From Sporichthyaceae bacterium (GTDB taxonomy: Bacteria > Actinomycetota > Actinomycetes > JACCYY01): a stretch of DNA of 9,107 nt. A model generated the notes under the pieces. It had not been told where the DNA came from. It saw only the letters and a program-made list of their open reading frames with translations, and searched no databases. Of the stretch, positions 1 to 5,966 are shown one piece after another. Both the position numbers and the translations under genes were made by a program. Position 1 is the stretch's first letter. Each line of letters starts with the position of its first letter. The stretch lies in the NCBI GenBank assembly GCA_013696235.1, contig JACCYY010000207.1, forward strand, positions 1 to 9,107, read 5' to 3'.

Positions 1-10
1 CAGCGGATGA

Positions 11-26
11 TCATGACTGGTCATGG
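11..26. promoter_or_regulatory. small palindrome, possible operator
   Basis: CATGAC (12-17) and GTCATG (20-25) form a perfect inverted repeat with 6-nt arms and a 2-nt spacer. It lies about 130 bp upstream of the Fe-S oxidoreductase gene, at the window edge. It could be a repressor site for a gene diverging to the left, or a chance repeat. There is only one copy, so the regulatory reading is weak. Confidence 0.25.
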
Positions 27-50
27 AGGGCAACCAGCGGTCGGCGTCAG

Positions 51-65
51 CACGGCGTCACCCTA
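51..65 (-). promoter_or_regulatory. possible divergent promoter (-10 element) on the minus strand
   Basis: Read on the minus strand, TAGGGT (65-60) is followed by 6 nt and a GTG (53-51), the spacing of a leaderless actinobacterial promoter. The GTG frame closes after ten codons. If the promoter is real, translation more likely starts at the ATG at 25-23 (minus), which reads MTSHDHPL out of the window. No Shine-Dalgarno sequence precedes that ATG and no clear -35 is visible. The gene, if any, lies outside the window. Confidence 0.25.
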
Positions 66-145
66 CGACCGGGCGCCGTTCGTCTGTTCAGCACCAATGC
101 TCGAGAGGGCGTGCGGGTGGCGGCGGGCGTCCTCGGGTCTGGACG

Positions 146-151
146 TAAGGT
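146..151 (+). promoter_or_regulatory. -10 element of a leaderless promoter for the Fe-S oxidoreductase gene
   Basis: TAAGGT matches TAnnnT and is followed by exactly 6 nt before the ATG at 158. This places the predicted transcription start on the A of the start codon. There is no Shine-Dalgarno sequence, which fits a leaderless mRNA. No convincing -35 box is visible. Confidence 0.5.
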
Positions 152-157
152 CGCCGC

Positions 158-2347
158 ATGCAGGCGTTCGCGGTCCTCGTCGCGGTGACGCTGACGGTCG
201 TCGCGGCCGGCCTGGCGGTCCGCACGGTCGTGTCGATGATCAGCCTGATCCGGCTGGGGCAGCCGGCCGTCGGGCGTACGGACCGGCCGGCGACCCGGAC
301 GGCGACCATGCTGCGGGAGACGTTCGGGCACAGCCGGATGCTGCAGTGGACGCTCGTCGGCGCCGCGCACTGGTTCGTGTTCGTCGGGTTCGGGTTCCTG
401 TTCCTCACGCTCGCCACGGCGTACGGCCAGGTCTTCAGCCCGTCGTTCGCGCTGCCGCTGATCGGTCACTGGGCACCTTTCGAGTGGCTGACCGAGATCA
501 TCGCCTGGCTCATGCTCGTGTCGATCGGCGTGCTGATCGCCGTCCGGCAGCGCAACCACCCGGATCGGGTCGGGCGCCGGAGCCGGTTCTCGGGCTCGAC
601 CATGTGGCAGGCCTACTACGTCGAGTGGACGATCGTCGGCGTCGGGCTGTGCATCATCGGCCTGCGCGCGCTCGAGCACGCGCTGCAGCGGGCACAGGGC
701 GAGGACCCGTCGTGGGTGCACTTCCCGCTCACCTGGTTCGTCGGCGCGGCGTTCGACGAGCTCGCCATACCGACGCTCGAGACCGCGATCGTCCTGCTCG
801 CCTTGTTCAAGATCGTCATCTCCATGGCGTGGCTGATCACGATCGCGCTCAACCCCACGATGGGCGTCGCGTGGCACCGCTTCTCGGTGTTCTTCAACGT
901 GTGGTTCAAGCGCAACGCGACCGGCGAGGTCGCGCTCGGGGCTCTCCTGCCCATGCACTCGCGCGGGAAGCCGGTCGACTTCGAGGACCCGGCCGAGGAC
1001 GACGTGTTCGGCGTCGGCGTCGTCGAGAACTTCACCTGGAAGGGTCTGCTGGACTTCTCCACTTGCACCGAGTGCGGCCGTTGCCAGTCCCAGTGCCCGG
1101 CCTGGAACACCGGCAAGCCGCTCTCCCCCAAGCTTCTGATCATGAGCCTGCGCGACCACGCGGCCGCGAAGGCGCCGTACCTGCTCGCCGGCGGCGGGCT
1201 GGACGCCGAGGGCAACGAGCGGGCGACCGCCGAGCAGCTGGCGGGCGTACCAGAGAGCGCAATCGCCGAGGCCGCTCGCCCCCTGGTCGGAACCCTCGAG
1301 CAGAACGGGGTGATCGATCCGGAGGTGCTCTGGTCATGCACGACCTGCGGCGCCTGCGTCGAGCAGTGCCCGGTCGACATCGAGCACGTCGACCACATCC
1401 TCGACCTGCGCCGGTTCCAGGTGCTGATCGAGTCCTCGTTCCCGAGCGAGGCCAACAGCCTGCTCAAGAACCTGGAGAGCAAGCAGAACCCGTGGGGGAT
1501 GCAGCCCGCCGCGCGGACGGCCTGGGTCGAGGAGGTCGACTTCCCGGTCCGGGTCTTCGGCATGGACGGCGAGGACACCATCCCCGCCGACGTCGAGTAC
1601 CTGTTCTGGGTGGGCTGCGCCGGCGCCTTGGACGACCGGGCGAAGAAGACGACCAAGGCGTTCGCCGAGCTGCTGCACATCGCCGGCGTGCAGTTCATGG
1701 TGCTCGGCGAGGGCGAGGCGTGCTCGGGTGACCCGGCCCGTCGGCTCGGGAACGAGTTCGTGTACGCGATGCTGGCTCAGCAGAACGTCGAGACCCTGAA
1801 CGAGGTCGGCGCGCGGACGATCGTGGCCACCTGCCCGCACTGCTTCAACACGCTGGCCAACGAGTACCCGCAGCTCGGTGGGCACTACGACGTGATCCAC
1901 CACACCCAGCTGCTCGCTCGCCTGGTCGCTGAGGGCCGGCTGCTGCCGGTCACACCGGTGGACGAGCTCGTGACCTACCACGACCCGTGCTACCTCGGCC
2001 GGCACAACAAGATCTACACGCCTCCGCGCGAGGTGCTCGCGGGCGTCCCGCAGCTGCGGACGCAGGAAATGCATCGCTGCAAGGAACGCGGCTTCTGCTG
2101 TGGCGCGGGCGGCGCCCGCATGTGGATGGAGGAACGGATCGGCAAGCGGATCAACCACGATCGGGTCGACGAGGCACTCGCCCTCGAGCCGGACGTGATC
2201 TCCACGGCCTGCCCGTTCTGCCTGGTGATGCTGTCGGACTCCGTCGACCAGCGGAAGGCCGCCGGCGAGGTGGCCGAGTCCGTCGGCGTGGTCGACGTGA
2301 GCCAGCTCCTGCTGCGCTCGGTCCGTACGCCGGCGAAGGCGCCCTGA
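158..2347 (+). CDS. membrane-anchored heterodisulfide-reductase-like (HdrD/GlpC type) Fe-S oxidoreductase
   Basis: A 729-residue predicted redox protein. The N-terminal ~235 residues contain about five hydrophobic segments (near 3-30, 66-92, 110-130, 155-172, 195-230), resembling the membrane subunit of HdrE/nitrate-reductase-gamma proteins. Two 4Fe-4S ferredoxin motifs follow: C303-x2-C306-x2-C309-x3-C313-P and C394-x2-C397-x2-C400-x3-C404-P. Two cysteine-rich CCG domains come next. The second is canonical (C611, C647-C648-G, C685-P-F-C688); the first has a single Cys (C522, in ACSGDPAR) where CC is usual, plus C487 and C559-P-H-C562. Known members of these families pass electrons between a membrane quinone or haem module and a soluble substrate. 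The actinobacterial homologues (Rv0338c-like) have no settled substrate. The ATG is supported by the leaderless promoter and by the membrane segment starting at once. pabB follows after 37 nt. Confidence 0.9.
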   Translation: MQAFAVLVAVTLTVVAAGLAVRTVVSMISLIRLGQPAVGRTDRPATRTATMLRETFGHSRMLQWTLVGAAHWFVFVGFGFLFLTLATAYGQVFSPSFALPLIGHWAPFEWLTEIIAWLMLVSIGVLIAVRQRNHPDRVGRRSRFSGSTMWQAYYVEWTIVGVGLCIIGLRALEHALQRAQGEDPSWVHFPLTWFVGAAFDELAIPTLETAIVLLALFKIVISMAWLITIALNPTMGVAWHRFSVFFNVWFKRNATGEVALGALLPMHSRGKPVDFEDPAEDDVFGVGVVENFTWKGLLDFSTCTECGRCQSQCPAWNTGKPLSPKLLIMSLRDHAAAKAPYLLAGGGLDAEGNERATAEQLAGVPESAIAEAARPLVGTLEQNGVIDPEVLWSCTTCGACVEQCPVDIEHVDHILDLRRFQVLIESSFPSEANSLLKNLESKQNPWGMQPAARTAWVEEVDFPVRVFGMDGEDTIPADVEYLFWVGCAGALDDRAKKTTKAFAELLHIAGVQFMVLGEGEACSGDPARRLGNEFVYAMLAQQNVETLNEVGARTIVATCPHCFNTLANEYPQLGGHYDVIHHTQLLARLVAEGRLLPVTPVDELVTYHDPCYLGRHNKIYTPPREVLAGVPQLRTQEMHRCKERGFCCGAGGARMWMEERIGKRINHDRVDEALALEPDVISTACPFCLVMLSDSVDQRKAAGEVAESVGVVDVSQLLLRSVRTPAKAP

Positions 2348-2351
2348 GCCC

Positions 2352-2369
2352 GCCGACCACCCCGTCGGC
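2352..2369 (+). terminator. short GC-rich hairpin between the Fe-S gene and pabB
   Basis: GCCGAC (2352-2357) pairs with GTCGGC (2364-2369) across a 6-nt loop, starting 5 nt after the Fe-S gene stop codon. There is no U-rich tail. It could be a weak terminator or attenuator, or an mRNA-stabilising structure within an operon. With only 37 nt between the genes, partial read-through into pabB is plausible. Confidence 0.3.
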
Positions 2370-2384
2370 CGCCGCGAGACCTCC

Positions 2385-3431
2385 ATGATCAACGACGGGG
2401 CGACGGTGGGCTGGGCGTACGTGGGGGGACGGCTCGCCACCGGCCTGCAGGACCTCACGTCGGACCTGGATGCGCTGGACTCGCGCGGGTTCTGGGTCGT
2501 GGTCGCGACGTTCGAGGGAGAGTTCACCTGTGCGCGGTTCGCCCACGTCCGGCTGGCACCACTTCCCATCGGTCGCTGGCGGGGTCCGGCCCGATCCGCC
2601 TGGTCCACATCCCTGTCGTACGACGGCTACGTCGCCGCGGTCGAGGCGGTCCGAGCCGAGATCGCGGCCGGCGAGGTCTACCAGGTCAACATCTGTCGCG
2701 TGCTCACCGCAGGGCTCCCCGAGCCGGCCGCGGCCGAACCCGCCGGTCTGGCCACGCTTCTCGCGATCGGCAACCCCGCTCCGTACGCGTCGGTGGTCGA
2801 GCTGCCCGGCATCTCGGTGGTGAGCGCCTCGCCCGAGCGCTTCCTGCGGCGGCGCGGGTCCGTGATCGAGTCGTCGCCGATCAAGGGGACCGGCCGGGTG
2901 CCGGGCGACCTGGGCGACAAGGACCACGACGAGAACGTCATGATCGTCGACCTGGTCCGCAACGACCTCGGGCGGGTGTGCGAGACGGGGACGGTAGCGG
3001 TGCCCGAGCTGTGCCGCGTAGAGGCGCACCCCGGCCTGGTCCACCTCGTCTCGACCGTGTCCGGCCGGCTGCGGACCGGGGTCGGTTGGGCCGCGATCTT
3101 CGCCGCGACGTTCCCGCCAGGATCGGTCAGCGGCGCGCCGAAGTCGAGCGCGCTGCGGAGCATCCGCGCTCTCGAACCGGGTCCACGTGGGCCGTACTGC
3201 GGCGCGGTCGGCTGGGTCGACGCCGATGCCACGACCGCTGACCTCGCGGTCGGGATCCGTACGTTCTGGTTCACCGACAGCGCCGGAGCCGGCGACGACC
3301 GCGGGCTGATCCTGCGGCTCGGGGTCGGCGCCGGCATCACCTGGGCGTCGGATCCCGCGCTCGAGTGGCAGGAGACCGAGCTCAAGGCCGCGACGCTCCT
3401 GTCGGTCGCGAGCGGGAGCACGCCGGGCTGA
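2385..3431 (+). CDS. pabB: aminodeoxychorismate synthase component I-like chorismate-binding enzyme
   Basis: A 348-residue member of the chorismate-utilising family (TrpE/PabB/MenF fold). PabB converts chorismate plus ammonia to 4-amino-4-deoxychorismate for folate synthesis. Visible signatures are GEVYQVN (about 95-101), SASPERFL, PIKGT with Lys167, ENVMIVDLVRNDLG from Glu183 (metal and chorismate site), HLVSTVSG, TFPPGSVSGAPK, and GAGITWASDPALEWQETELKA near the C-terminus. Lys in PIKGT is the PabB hallmark (covalent intermediate in E. coli PabB), whereas TrpE has Ala (PIAGT). The N-terminal domain is short, only about 75 residues before the catalytic core, and the tryptophan-binding region of TrpE is not evident. 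After PIKGT the usual RPRG is replaced by GRVPG. No glutamine amidotransferase (pabA) or pabC lies alongside. No Shine-Dalgarno sequence is seen before the ATG, so the start is chosen from the family-like N-terminus WAYVGGRLATGL. Confidence 0.88.
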   Translation: MINDGATVGWAYVGGRLATGLQDLTSDLDALDSRGFWVVVATFEGEFTCARFAHVRLAPLPIGRWRGPARSAWSTSLSYDGYVAAVEAVRAEIAAGEVYQVNICRVLTAGLPEPAAAEPAGLATLLAIGNPAPYASVVELPGISVVSASPERFLRRRGSVIESSPIKGTGRVPGDLGDKDHDENVMIVDLVRNDLGRVCETGTVAVPELCRVEAHPGLVHLVSTVSGRLRTGVGWAAIFAATFPPGSVSGAPKSSALRSIRALEPGPRGPYCGAVGWVDADATTADLAVGIRTFWFTDSAGAGDDRGLILRLGVGAGITWASDPALEWQETELKAATLLSVASGSTPG

Positions 3432-3440
3432 CACACACGC

Positions 3441-3494
3441 TGACATCACTGTGAGGTTGACATGACGTCATTCATGACGTCATGATGACGTCAT
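3441..3494 (+). promoter_or_regulatory. three tandem ATGACGTCAT palindromes (predicted autoregulatory operator)
   Basis: ATGACGTCAT occurs at 3462-3471, 3474-3483 and 3485-3494. Each copy is a perfect 10-bp palindrome, with centres 12 and 11 bp apart, so about one DNA turn. A degenerate copy, TGACATCA, lies at 3441-3448. The third copy overlaps the ATG (3493) of the downstream ribbon-helix-helix gene, and together they cover the region from the -35 box to the start codon. RHH proteins of the Arc/MetJ/CopG class typically bind short tandem palindromes cooperatively as dimers, so the neighbouring RHH protein is the obvious candidate ligand. That assignment is inferred. Confidence 0.8.
3457..3486 (+). 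promoter_or_regulatory. promoter of the RHH/DUF4097 module (leaderless)
   Basis: A perfect TTGACA -35 box (3457-3462) is followed after 18 nt by CATGAT (3481-3486), a four-of-six match to TATAAT that keeps the A at position 2 and T at position 6. Six nt later comes the ATG at 3493, so the transcript probably begins at the start codon. No Shine-Dalgarno sequence is present. The palindromic repeats cover both boxes, so a bound protein would block RNA polymerase. Confidence 0.6.
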
Positions 3495-3987
3495 GGATCT
3501 CAGCCCGTTCATCGACCAGCTCCGGCGGGACCTCCTCGCGGCGGTGGACACCGGCACCGACGCGGTCCGCACCGCAGCGGGTCATCTGGCCGCCGCGCTC
3601 GACCCCGCGGCACGCATCGTCCTGCTCGACGCGCTCGTGTCGGCGGCCGACGAGCTGACCAGCGGGTCCGACGTGATCGTCGACGTCCGGTTGCGCGGCC
3701 GCGACGTCGTGCTGGCACTGCAGCACGCCGTGCCGGTCCCACCTGAGCCGCCGACCCCACCAGCTCCACCGTCACCGCCGAGCGAGGTCGAGGAGGGCAC
3801 GGCGCGGGTCAGCCTCCGGCTGCCAGAGACGCTGAAGTCCCGCGCCGAGGAGGCGGCGGCGATCGACGGCATCTCGCTCAACACCTGGCTCGTGCGCGCG
3901 GCCGCTCTGGTCCTCGACGGGTCGGCCCGATCGCCCTCGACACCACGACGACGCGGGAACCGGCTCAGCGGCTGGGCCGCCTCCTAG
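3493..3987 (+). CDS. ribbon-helix-helix (HicB/Arc-like) DNA-binding protein, predicted autoregulator
   Basis: A 164-residue protein in three parts. Residues 1-80 form an alpha/beta-looking N-terminal region rich in Ala, Asp and Leu, with no family I recognise. Residues 81-97 are a proline-rich linker (VPPEPPTPPAPPSPPSE). Residues 103-142 match a ribbon-helix-helix fold: beta strand ARVSLRLP, helix LKSRAEEAAAID, turn GISLN, second helix TWLVRAAALVL. This is the Arc/CopG/HicB-antitoxin type, in which strand residues read the major groove. The tail is basic (PRRRGNRLSGW). It heads a probable operon with the DUF4097 gene 99 nt downstream. Its ATG lies in the third ATGACGTCAT palindrome, suggesting negative autoregulation. 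No HicA-like toxin is next to it, so a toxin-antitoxin role is not supported; regulator of the following genes is the better reading. Confidence 0.8.
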   Translation: MDLSPFIDQLRRDLLAAVDTGTDAVRTAAGHLAAALDPAARIVLLDALVSAADELTSGSDVIVDVRLRGRDVVLALQHAVPVPPEPPTPPAPPSPPSEVEEGTARVSLRLPETLKSRAEEAAAIDGISLNTWLVRAAALVLDGSARSPSTPRRRGNRLSGWAAS

Positions 3988-3998
3988 CCCCGCTCCCC

Positions 3999-4014
3999 GC
4001 CGGCACCCGCCGGC
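3999..4014 (+). terminator. short hairpin after the RHH gene
   Basis: GCCGGC (3999-4004) and GCCGGC (4009-4014) can pair across a 4-nt loop (ACCC), 11 nt after the RHH stop codon. There is no U-tract. It may attenuate transcription or set the mRNA ratio between the RHH and DUF4097 genes. A strong terminator is unlikely because no obvious new promoter precedes the next gene. Confidence 0.3.
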
Positions 4015-4086
4015 TGCACCGACCGCCCCACCACCACCGCCACGTCGCGGATCCGCACGCCCAGATCGAGAGAAGGAGACCTCACC

Positions 4087-4932
4087 ATGCCGACGTTCCA
4101 GACCCCCGAACCGGTCACCCTGATCGTCGAGCTCGCCTCCGGCGCGCTCCTCGTCACCGCCGACGCGATCGCCACCACCGAAATCGAGCTGCGCCCCGCC
4201 CGCCCCGGCGACGGCGACGCCCAGGACCTGATCGACCAGGCTCGCATCGACCACCACGGCGAGCGAGTCACCGTCCACCTGCCGGAGGGCCGGCGCGCCC
4301 ATCTGCGTCACTCACCCGACGTCGTCATCGACGTCCGGGTGCCGATCGGGTCCCACCTGGTCGCCAAGACGAAGTCCGCGGACGTGACCGCCGAGGGTGA
4401 GCTCGGCGACACCCGGGTCGCGACCGGCTCCGGCGACGTCCGGCTCGCCGACGTGGACGGGTCGCTCGTGGTCGAGTCCGGCAGCGGCGACGTCCGGGCC
4501 GCCACGATCGCGGGTGACGCGAGCATCAAGACCGCGAGCGGCGACGTGGTGATCGGGACCTGCTGCAGCGACATCAAGATCCACACCGCCTCCGGTGGCA
4601 TCGCCGTCGACCTCGCCGAGGCCGACATCGACGCGCGGACCGCATCCGGTGACATCGTCGTGCACCAGTCCGACGGGTCGGTGAGCACGCGCACCGCCTC
4701 TGGCGACCTGACGCTGCAACGCGTCCGCGGCGACAGCGTGTCAGCGGTGGCCGCATCCGGCGACGTCGAGGTCGGAGTCGAGCGCGGAGTCGCCGTCTGG
4801 CTCGACGTCGCGTCGGTCTCGGGCACGGTCACGTCCGACCTCGAGCCGACCGACCACCAGACGCCCGACCGACCAGTCCTGCAGCTCCGGGCTCACACGA
4901 CCAGCGGCGACGTCACGGTCCGTCCGGTCTGA
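4087..4932 (+). CDS. DUF4097-family beta-strand-repeat (beta-solenoid) protein
   Basis: A 281-residue protein with an N-terminal region (1-90) of short beta strands, then a repeat region with core [TSA]-[AG]-S-G-D-[VIL]. The repeat serines fall at 97, 115, 133, 151, 169, 187 and 205, an exact 18-residue period, then less regularly at 224, 245 and 273. This is the pattern of DUF4097 proteins, predicted to form a beta-helix or beta-roll with one coil per repeat; no biochemical function is established. There is no signal peptide, membrane segment or sorting motif, so it is probably cytoplasmic, although relatives are often called adhesin-like. It contains no tyrosine. The start is well supported by AAGGAG (4073-4078), 8 nt before the ATG. 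It is probably co-transcribed with the RHH gene upstream and the 54-residue gene downstream. Confidence 0.82.
   Translation: MPTFQTPEPVTLIVELASGALLVTADAIATTEIELRPARPGDGDAQDLIDQARIDHHGERVTVHLPEGRRAHLRHSPDVVIDVRVPIGSHLVAKTKSADVTAEGELGDTRVATGSGDVRLADVDGSLVVESGSGDVRAATIAGDASIKTASGDVVIGTCCSDIKIHTASGGIAVDLAEADIDARTASGDIVVHQSDGSVSTRTASGDLTLQRVRGDSVSAVAASGDVEVGVERGVAVWLDVASVSGTVTSDLEPTDHQTPDRPVLQLRAHTTSGDVTVRPV
4369..4923 (+). repeat. 18-residue (54-nt) coding repeats in the DUF4097 gene
   Basis: Ten copies of an SGDV-like core lie between residues 95 and 279. The first seven are spaced exactly 18 residues (54 nt) apart; the last three are spaced 19, 21 and 28. At the DNA level the GGCGACGT core recurs but the flanks differ, so these are old, diverged protein repeats and not a recent tandem DNA expansion. 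Confidence 0.85.
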
Positions 4933-5010
4933 CCACCTGCGCCTGCCCGGCCCCGAACGACCCTGAGCCCGACTCATGATCAACAGCAGCCCGAACCCGA
5001 GGAGAATCCC

Positions 5011-5175
5011 ATGCACTACCTGACCATCGACCTCGTCCAGGACCACCAGAACACGTTGCTCGCCGAGGCCAGCCGCACCCGTCGCGGTGACCGCCTCGCC
5101 CGCGTGGAGCGGCTACGCCACCGAGCCGAGCAGGCCGTGCGCCGAGCGCAGCGGGCGTACGCCCAGCTCAGCTGA
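5011..5175 (+). CDS. 54-residue charged helical protein, third gene of the RHH/DUF4097 module
   Basis: This short gene has an excellent ribosome site: GAGGAG (4999-5004), 6 nt before the ATG. The product begins MHYLTIDLVQDHQNTLLAEA and continues as an Arg/Ala-rich, strongly basic, probably single amphipathic helix (RLARVERLRHRAEQAVRRAQRAY). No domain family is recognised. Its D-H-Q-N-T-L-L-A-E-A-S-R-T-R segment matches D-R-Q-H-E-L-I-A-E-A-D-R-A-R in the small protein at 7418-7738, so the two look like one family. It follows the DUF4097 gene by 78 nt with no clear promoter between them, and a strong inverted repeat begins 19 nt after its stop, so it is probably the last gene of the module. It might be an accessory or nucleic-acid-binding peptide, but nothing in the sequence proves this. 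Confidence 0.72.
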   Translation: MHYLTIDLVQDHQNTLLAEASRTRRGDRLARVERLRHRAEQAVRRAQRAYAQLS

Positions 5176-5194
5176 TTCGACGACCGGCGCTTGA

Positions 5195-5242
5195 TCAACG
5201 GCTGACGTTCGCTCCGCCACCGCGGCGAACGTCAGCCGTTGA
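5195..5242. terminator. 18-bp perfect inverted repeat, bidirectional terminator between convergent genes
   Basis: TCAACGGCTGACGTTCGC (5195-5212) pairs perfectly with 5225-5242 across a 12-nt loop. It lies 19 nt beyond the stop of the rightward small gene and contains the last three codons and stop codon (5234-5232) of the leftward dcd gene. Neither side has a U-run, which is common in actinobacterial terminators. The position between convergent genes supports termination in both directions. Confidence 0.8.
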
Positions 5243-5813
5243 CGTCCGTACGGTGGAAGTTCTGGAACGACCGGGACGCGGTCGGCCCGCGCTGCCCCTG
5301 GTAGCGCGAGCCGTAGACCCCGGATCCGTACGGGTGCTCCGCCGGCGACGAGAGCCGGAAGAAGCAGAGCTGCCCGATCCTCATGCCCGGCCACAGCTTG
5401 ATCGGCAGGGTCGCCACGTTCGACAGCTCCAGCGTGACGTGGCCGGAGAAACCCGGGTCGATGAACCCGGCCGTCGCGTGCGTGAGCAGCCCGAGCCGAC
5501 CGAGCGAGGACTTGCCCTCCACCCTGGCCGCGACGTCGTCCGGCAGCGTGACGACCTCGTACGTCGACCCGAGCGCGAACTCGCCCGGATGCAGGATGAA
5601 CGGCTCGTCCGGACTGGTCTCGAGCAGCCGGGTCAGGTCGGGCTGCTCCTCGGACGGGTCGATGTGCGGGTAGCGATGGTTCTCGAACGTGCGGAAGTAG
5701 CGATCGAGCCTGACGTCGACGCTCGACGGTTGCACCAGACCCGCGTCGTAGGGCTCCAGGCTGACCCGACCCGCCTCGATCTCGCGGCGGATGTCGCCGT
5801 CCGACAGCAGCAT
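5232..5813 (-). CDS. dcd: dCTP deaminase (probably bifunctional dCTP deaminase/dUTPase)
   Basis: A 193-residue, full-length cytoplasmic enzyme of pyrimidine deoxynucleotide metabolism. It deaminates dCTP on the way to dUMP for thymidylate synthesis. Family motifs are clear: MLLSDGDIR at the N-terminus, QPSSVDVRL (28-36), [13 protein letters not shown] (99-109), [21 protein letters not shown] with the presumed catalytic Glu129, WPGMRIGQL (141-149), SSPAEHPYG and [14 protein letters not shown] near the C-terminus. The [11 protein letters not shown] stretch and the C-terminal region closely resemble, from memory, the Mycobacterium tuberculosis enzyme, which carries out both dCTP deamination and dUTP hydrolysis to give dUMP directly; bifunctionality here is inferred. 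The start is the canonical MLLSD with a TAGGGT -10 element 7 nt upstream and no Shine-Dalgarno sequence, so the mRNA is probably leaderless. Its last codons lie inside a terminator stem. Confidence 0.97.
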   Translation of the reverse strand: MLLSDGDIRREIEAGRVSLEPYDAGLVQPSSVDVRLDRYFRTFENHRYPHIDPSEEQPDLTRLLETSPDEPFILHPGEFALGSTYEVVTLPDDVAARVEGKSSLGRLGLLTHATAGFIDPGFSGHVTLELSNVATLPIKLWPGMRIGQLCFFRLSSPAEHPYGSGVYGSRYQGQRGPTASRSFQNFHRTDVNG

Positions 5814-5820
5814 GGGGCCG

Positions 5821-5826
5821 ACCCTA
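5821..5826 (-). promoter_or_regulatory. -10 element of the dcd leaderless promoter
   Basis: On the minus strand TAGGGT (5826-5821) is followed by 7 nt (CGGCCCC) and the dcd ATG at 5813, placing the predicted start of transcription at the start codon. A weak TTGCGG lies about 15 nt upstream and is not a convincing -35. The element implies that dcd has its own promoter, downstream of the protease gene and of the large palindrome. Confidence 0.5.
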
Positions 5827-5872
5827 CTGACGCACGGTGGCCCGCAACGCCATGCATCTGCCGGGGTGCGAA

Positions 5873-5948
5873 CCGGCCGGTGCCTGGATCTGCGTACCTC
5901 GGGCGATCACGTCCGAGGAGTACAGATCGAAATCCAGGCACCGGCCGG
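5873..5948. repeat. 76-nt imperfect palindrome between the protease gene and dcd
   Basis: CCGGCCGGTGCCTGGAT (5873-5889) is perfectly complementary to 5932-5948 (17 bp). The interior can extend the stem: CTG (5890-5892) with CAG (5923-5925), and CCTCGG (5897-5902) with CCGAGG (5913-5918), around a 10-nt loop. A 4-by-4 internal loop and a 6-nt bulge interrupt it. It begins 18 nt after the protease stop codon on the minus strand, so the simplest role is a long terminator or 3'-end stabiliser insulating dcd. No U-tract follows. A miniature mobile element or REP-like sequence is an alternative. Confidence 0.75.
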
Positions 5949-5966
5949 AGAACGCATCCCGGCTGA

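Noticed and set aside
7..1731. Plus-strand open frame of 574 codons overlapping the Fe-S gene
   Set aside because: It is a different frame over the same DNA, extremely Arg-rich, without the ferredoxin motifs or membrane segments.
1334..2608. Long minus-strand open frame (424 codons), and a similar one at 47-1159
   Set aside because: Both lie opposite the Fe-S oxidoreductase, whose plus-strand cysteine motifs are unmistakable. The minus translations show only high-GC composition bias.
3462..3494. TGACGTCA repeats as a eukaryotic-type cAMP response element
   Set aside because: The match is to a short palindrome. The window is clearly bacterial, and placement over a bacterial promoter beside an RHH gene gives a better explanation.
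3493..3987. HicB-type antitoxin of a toxin-antitoxin pair
   Set aside because: No HicA-like double-stranded-RNA-binding toxin or other small toxin lies next to it; the neighbour is a DUF4097 protein.
4369..4923. Regular repeats suggesting a CRISPR array
   Set aside because: The 54-nt period is in frame within a coding gene, units are diverged, and the periodicity is at protein level (SGDV cores).
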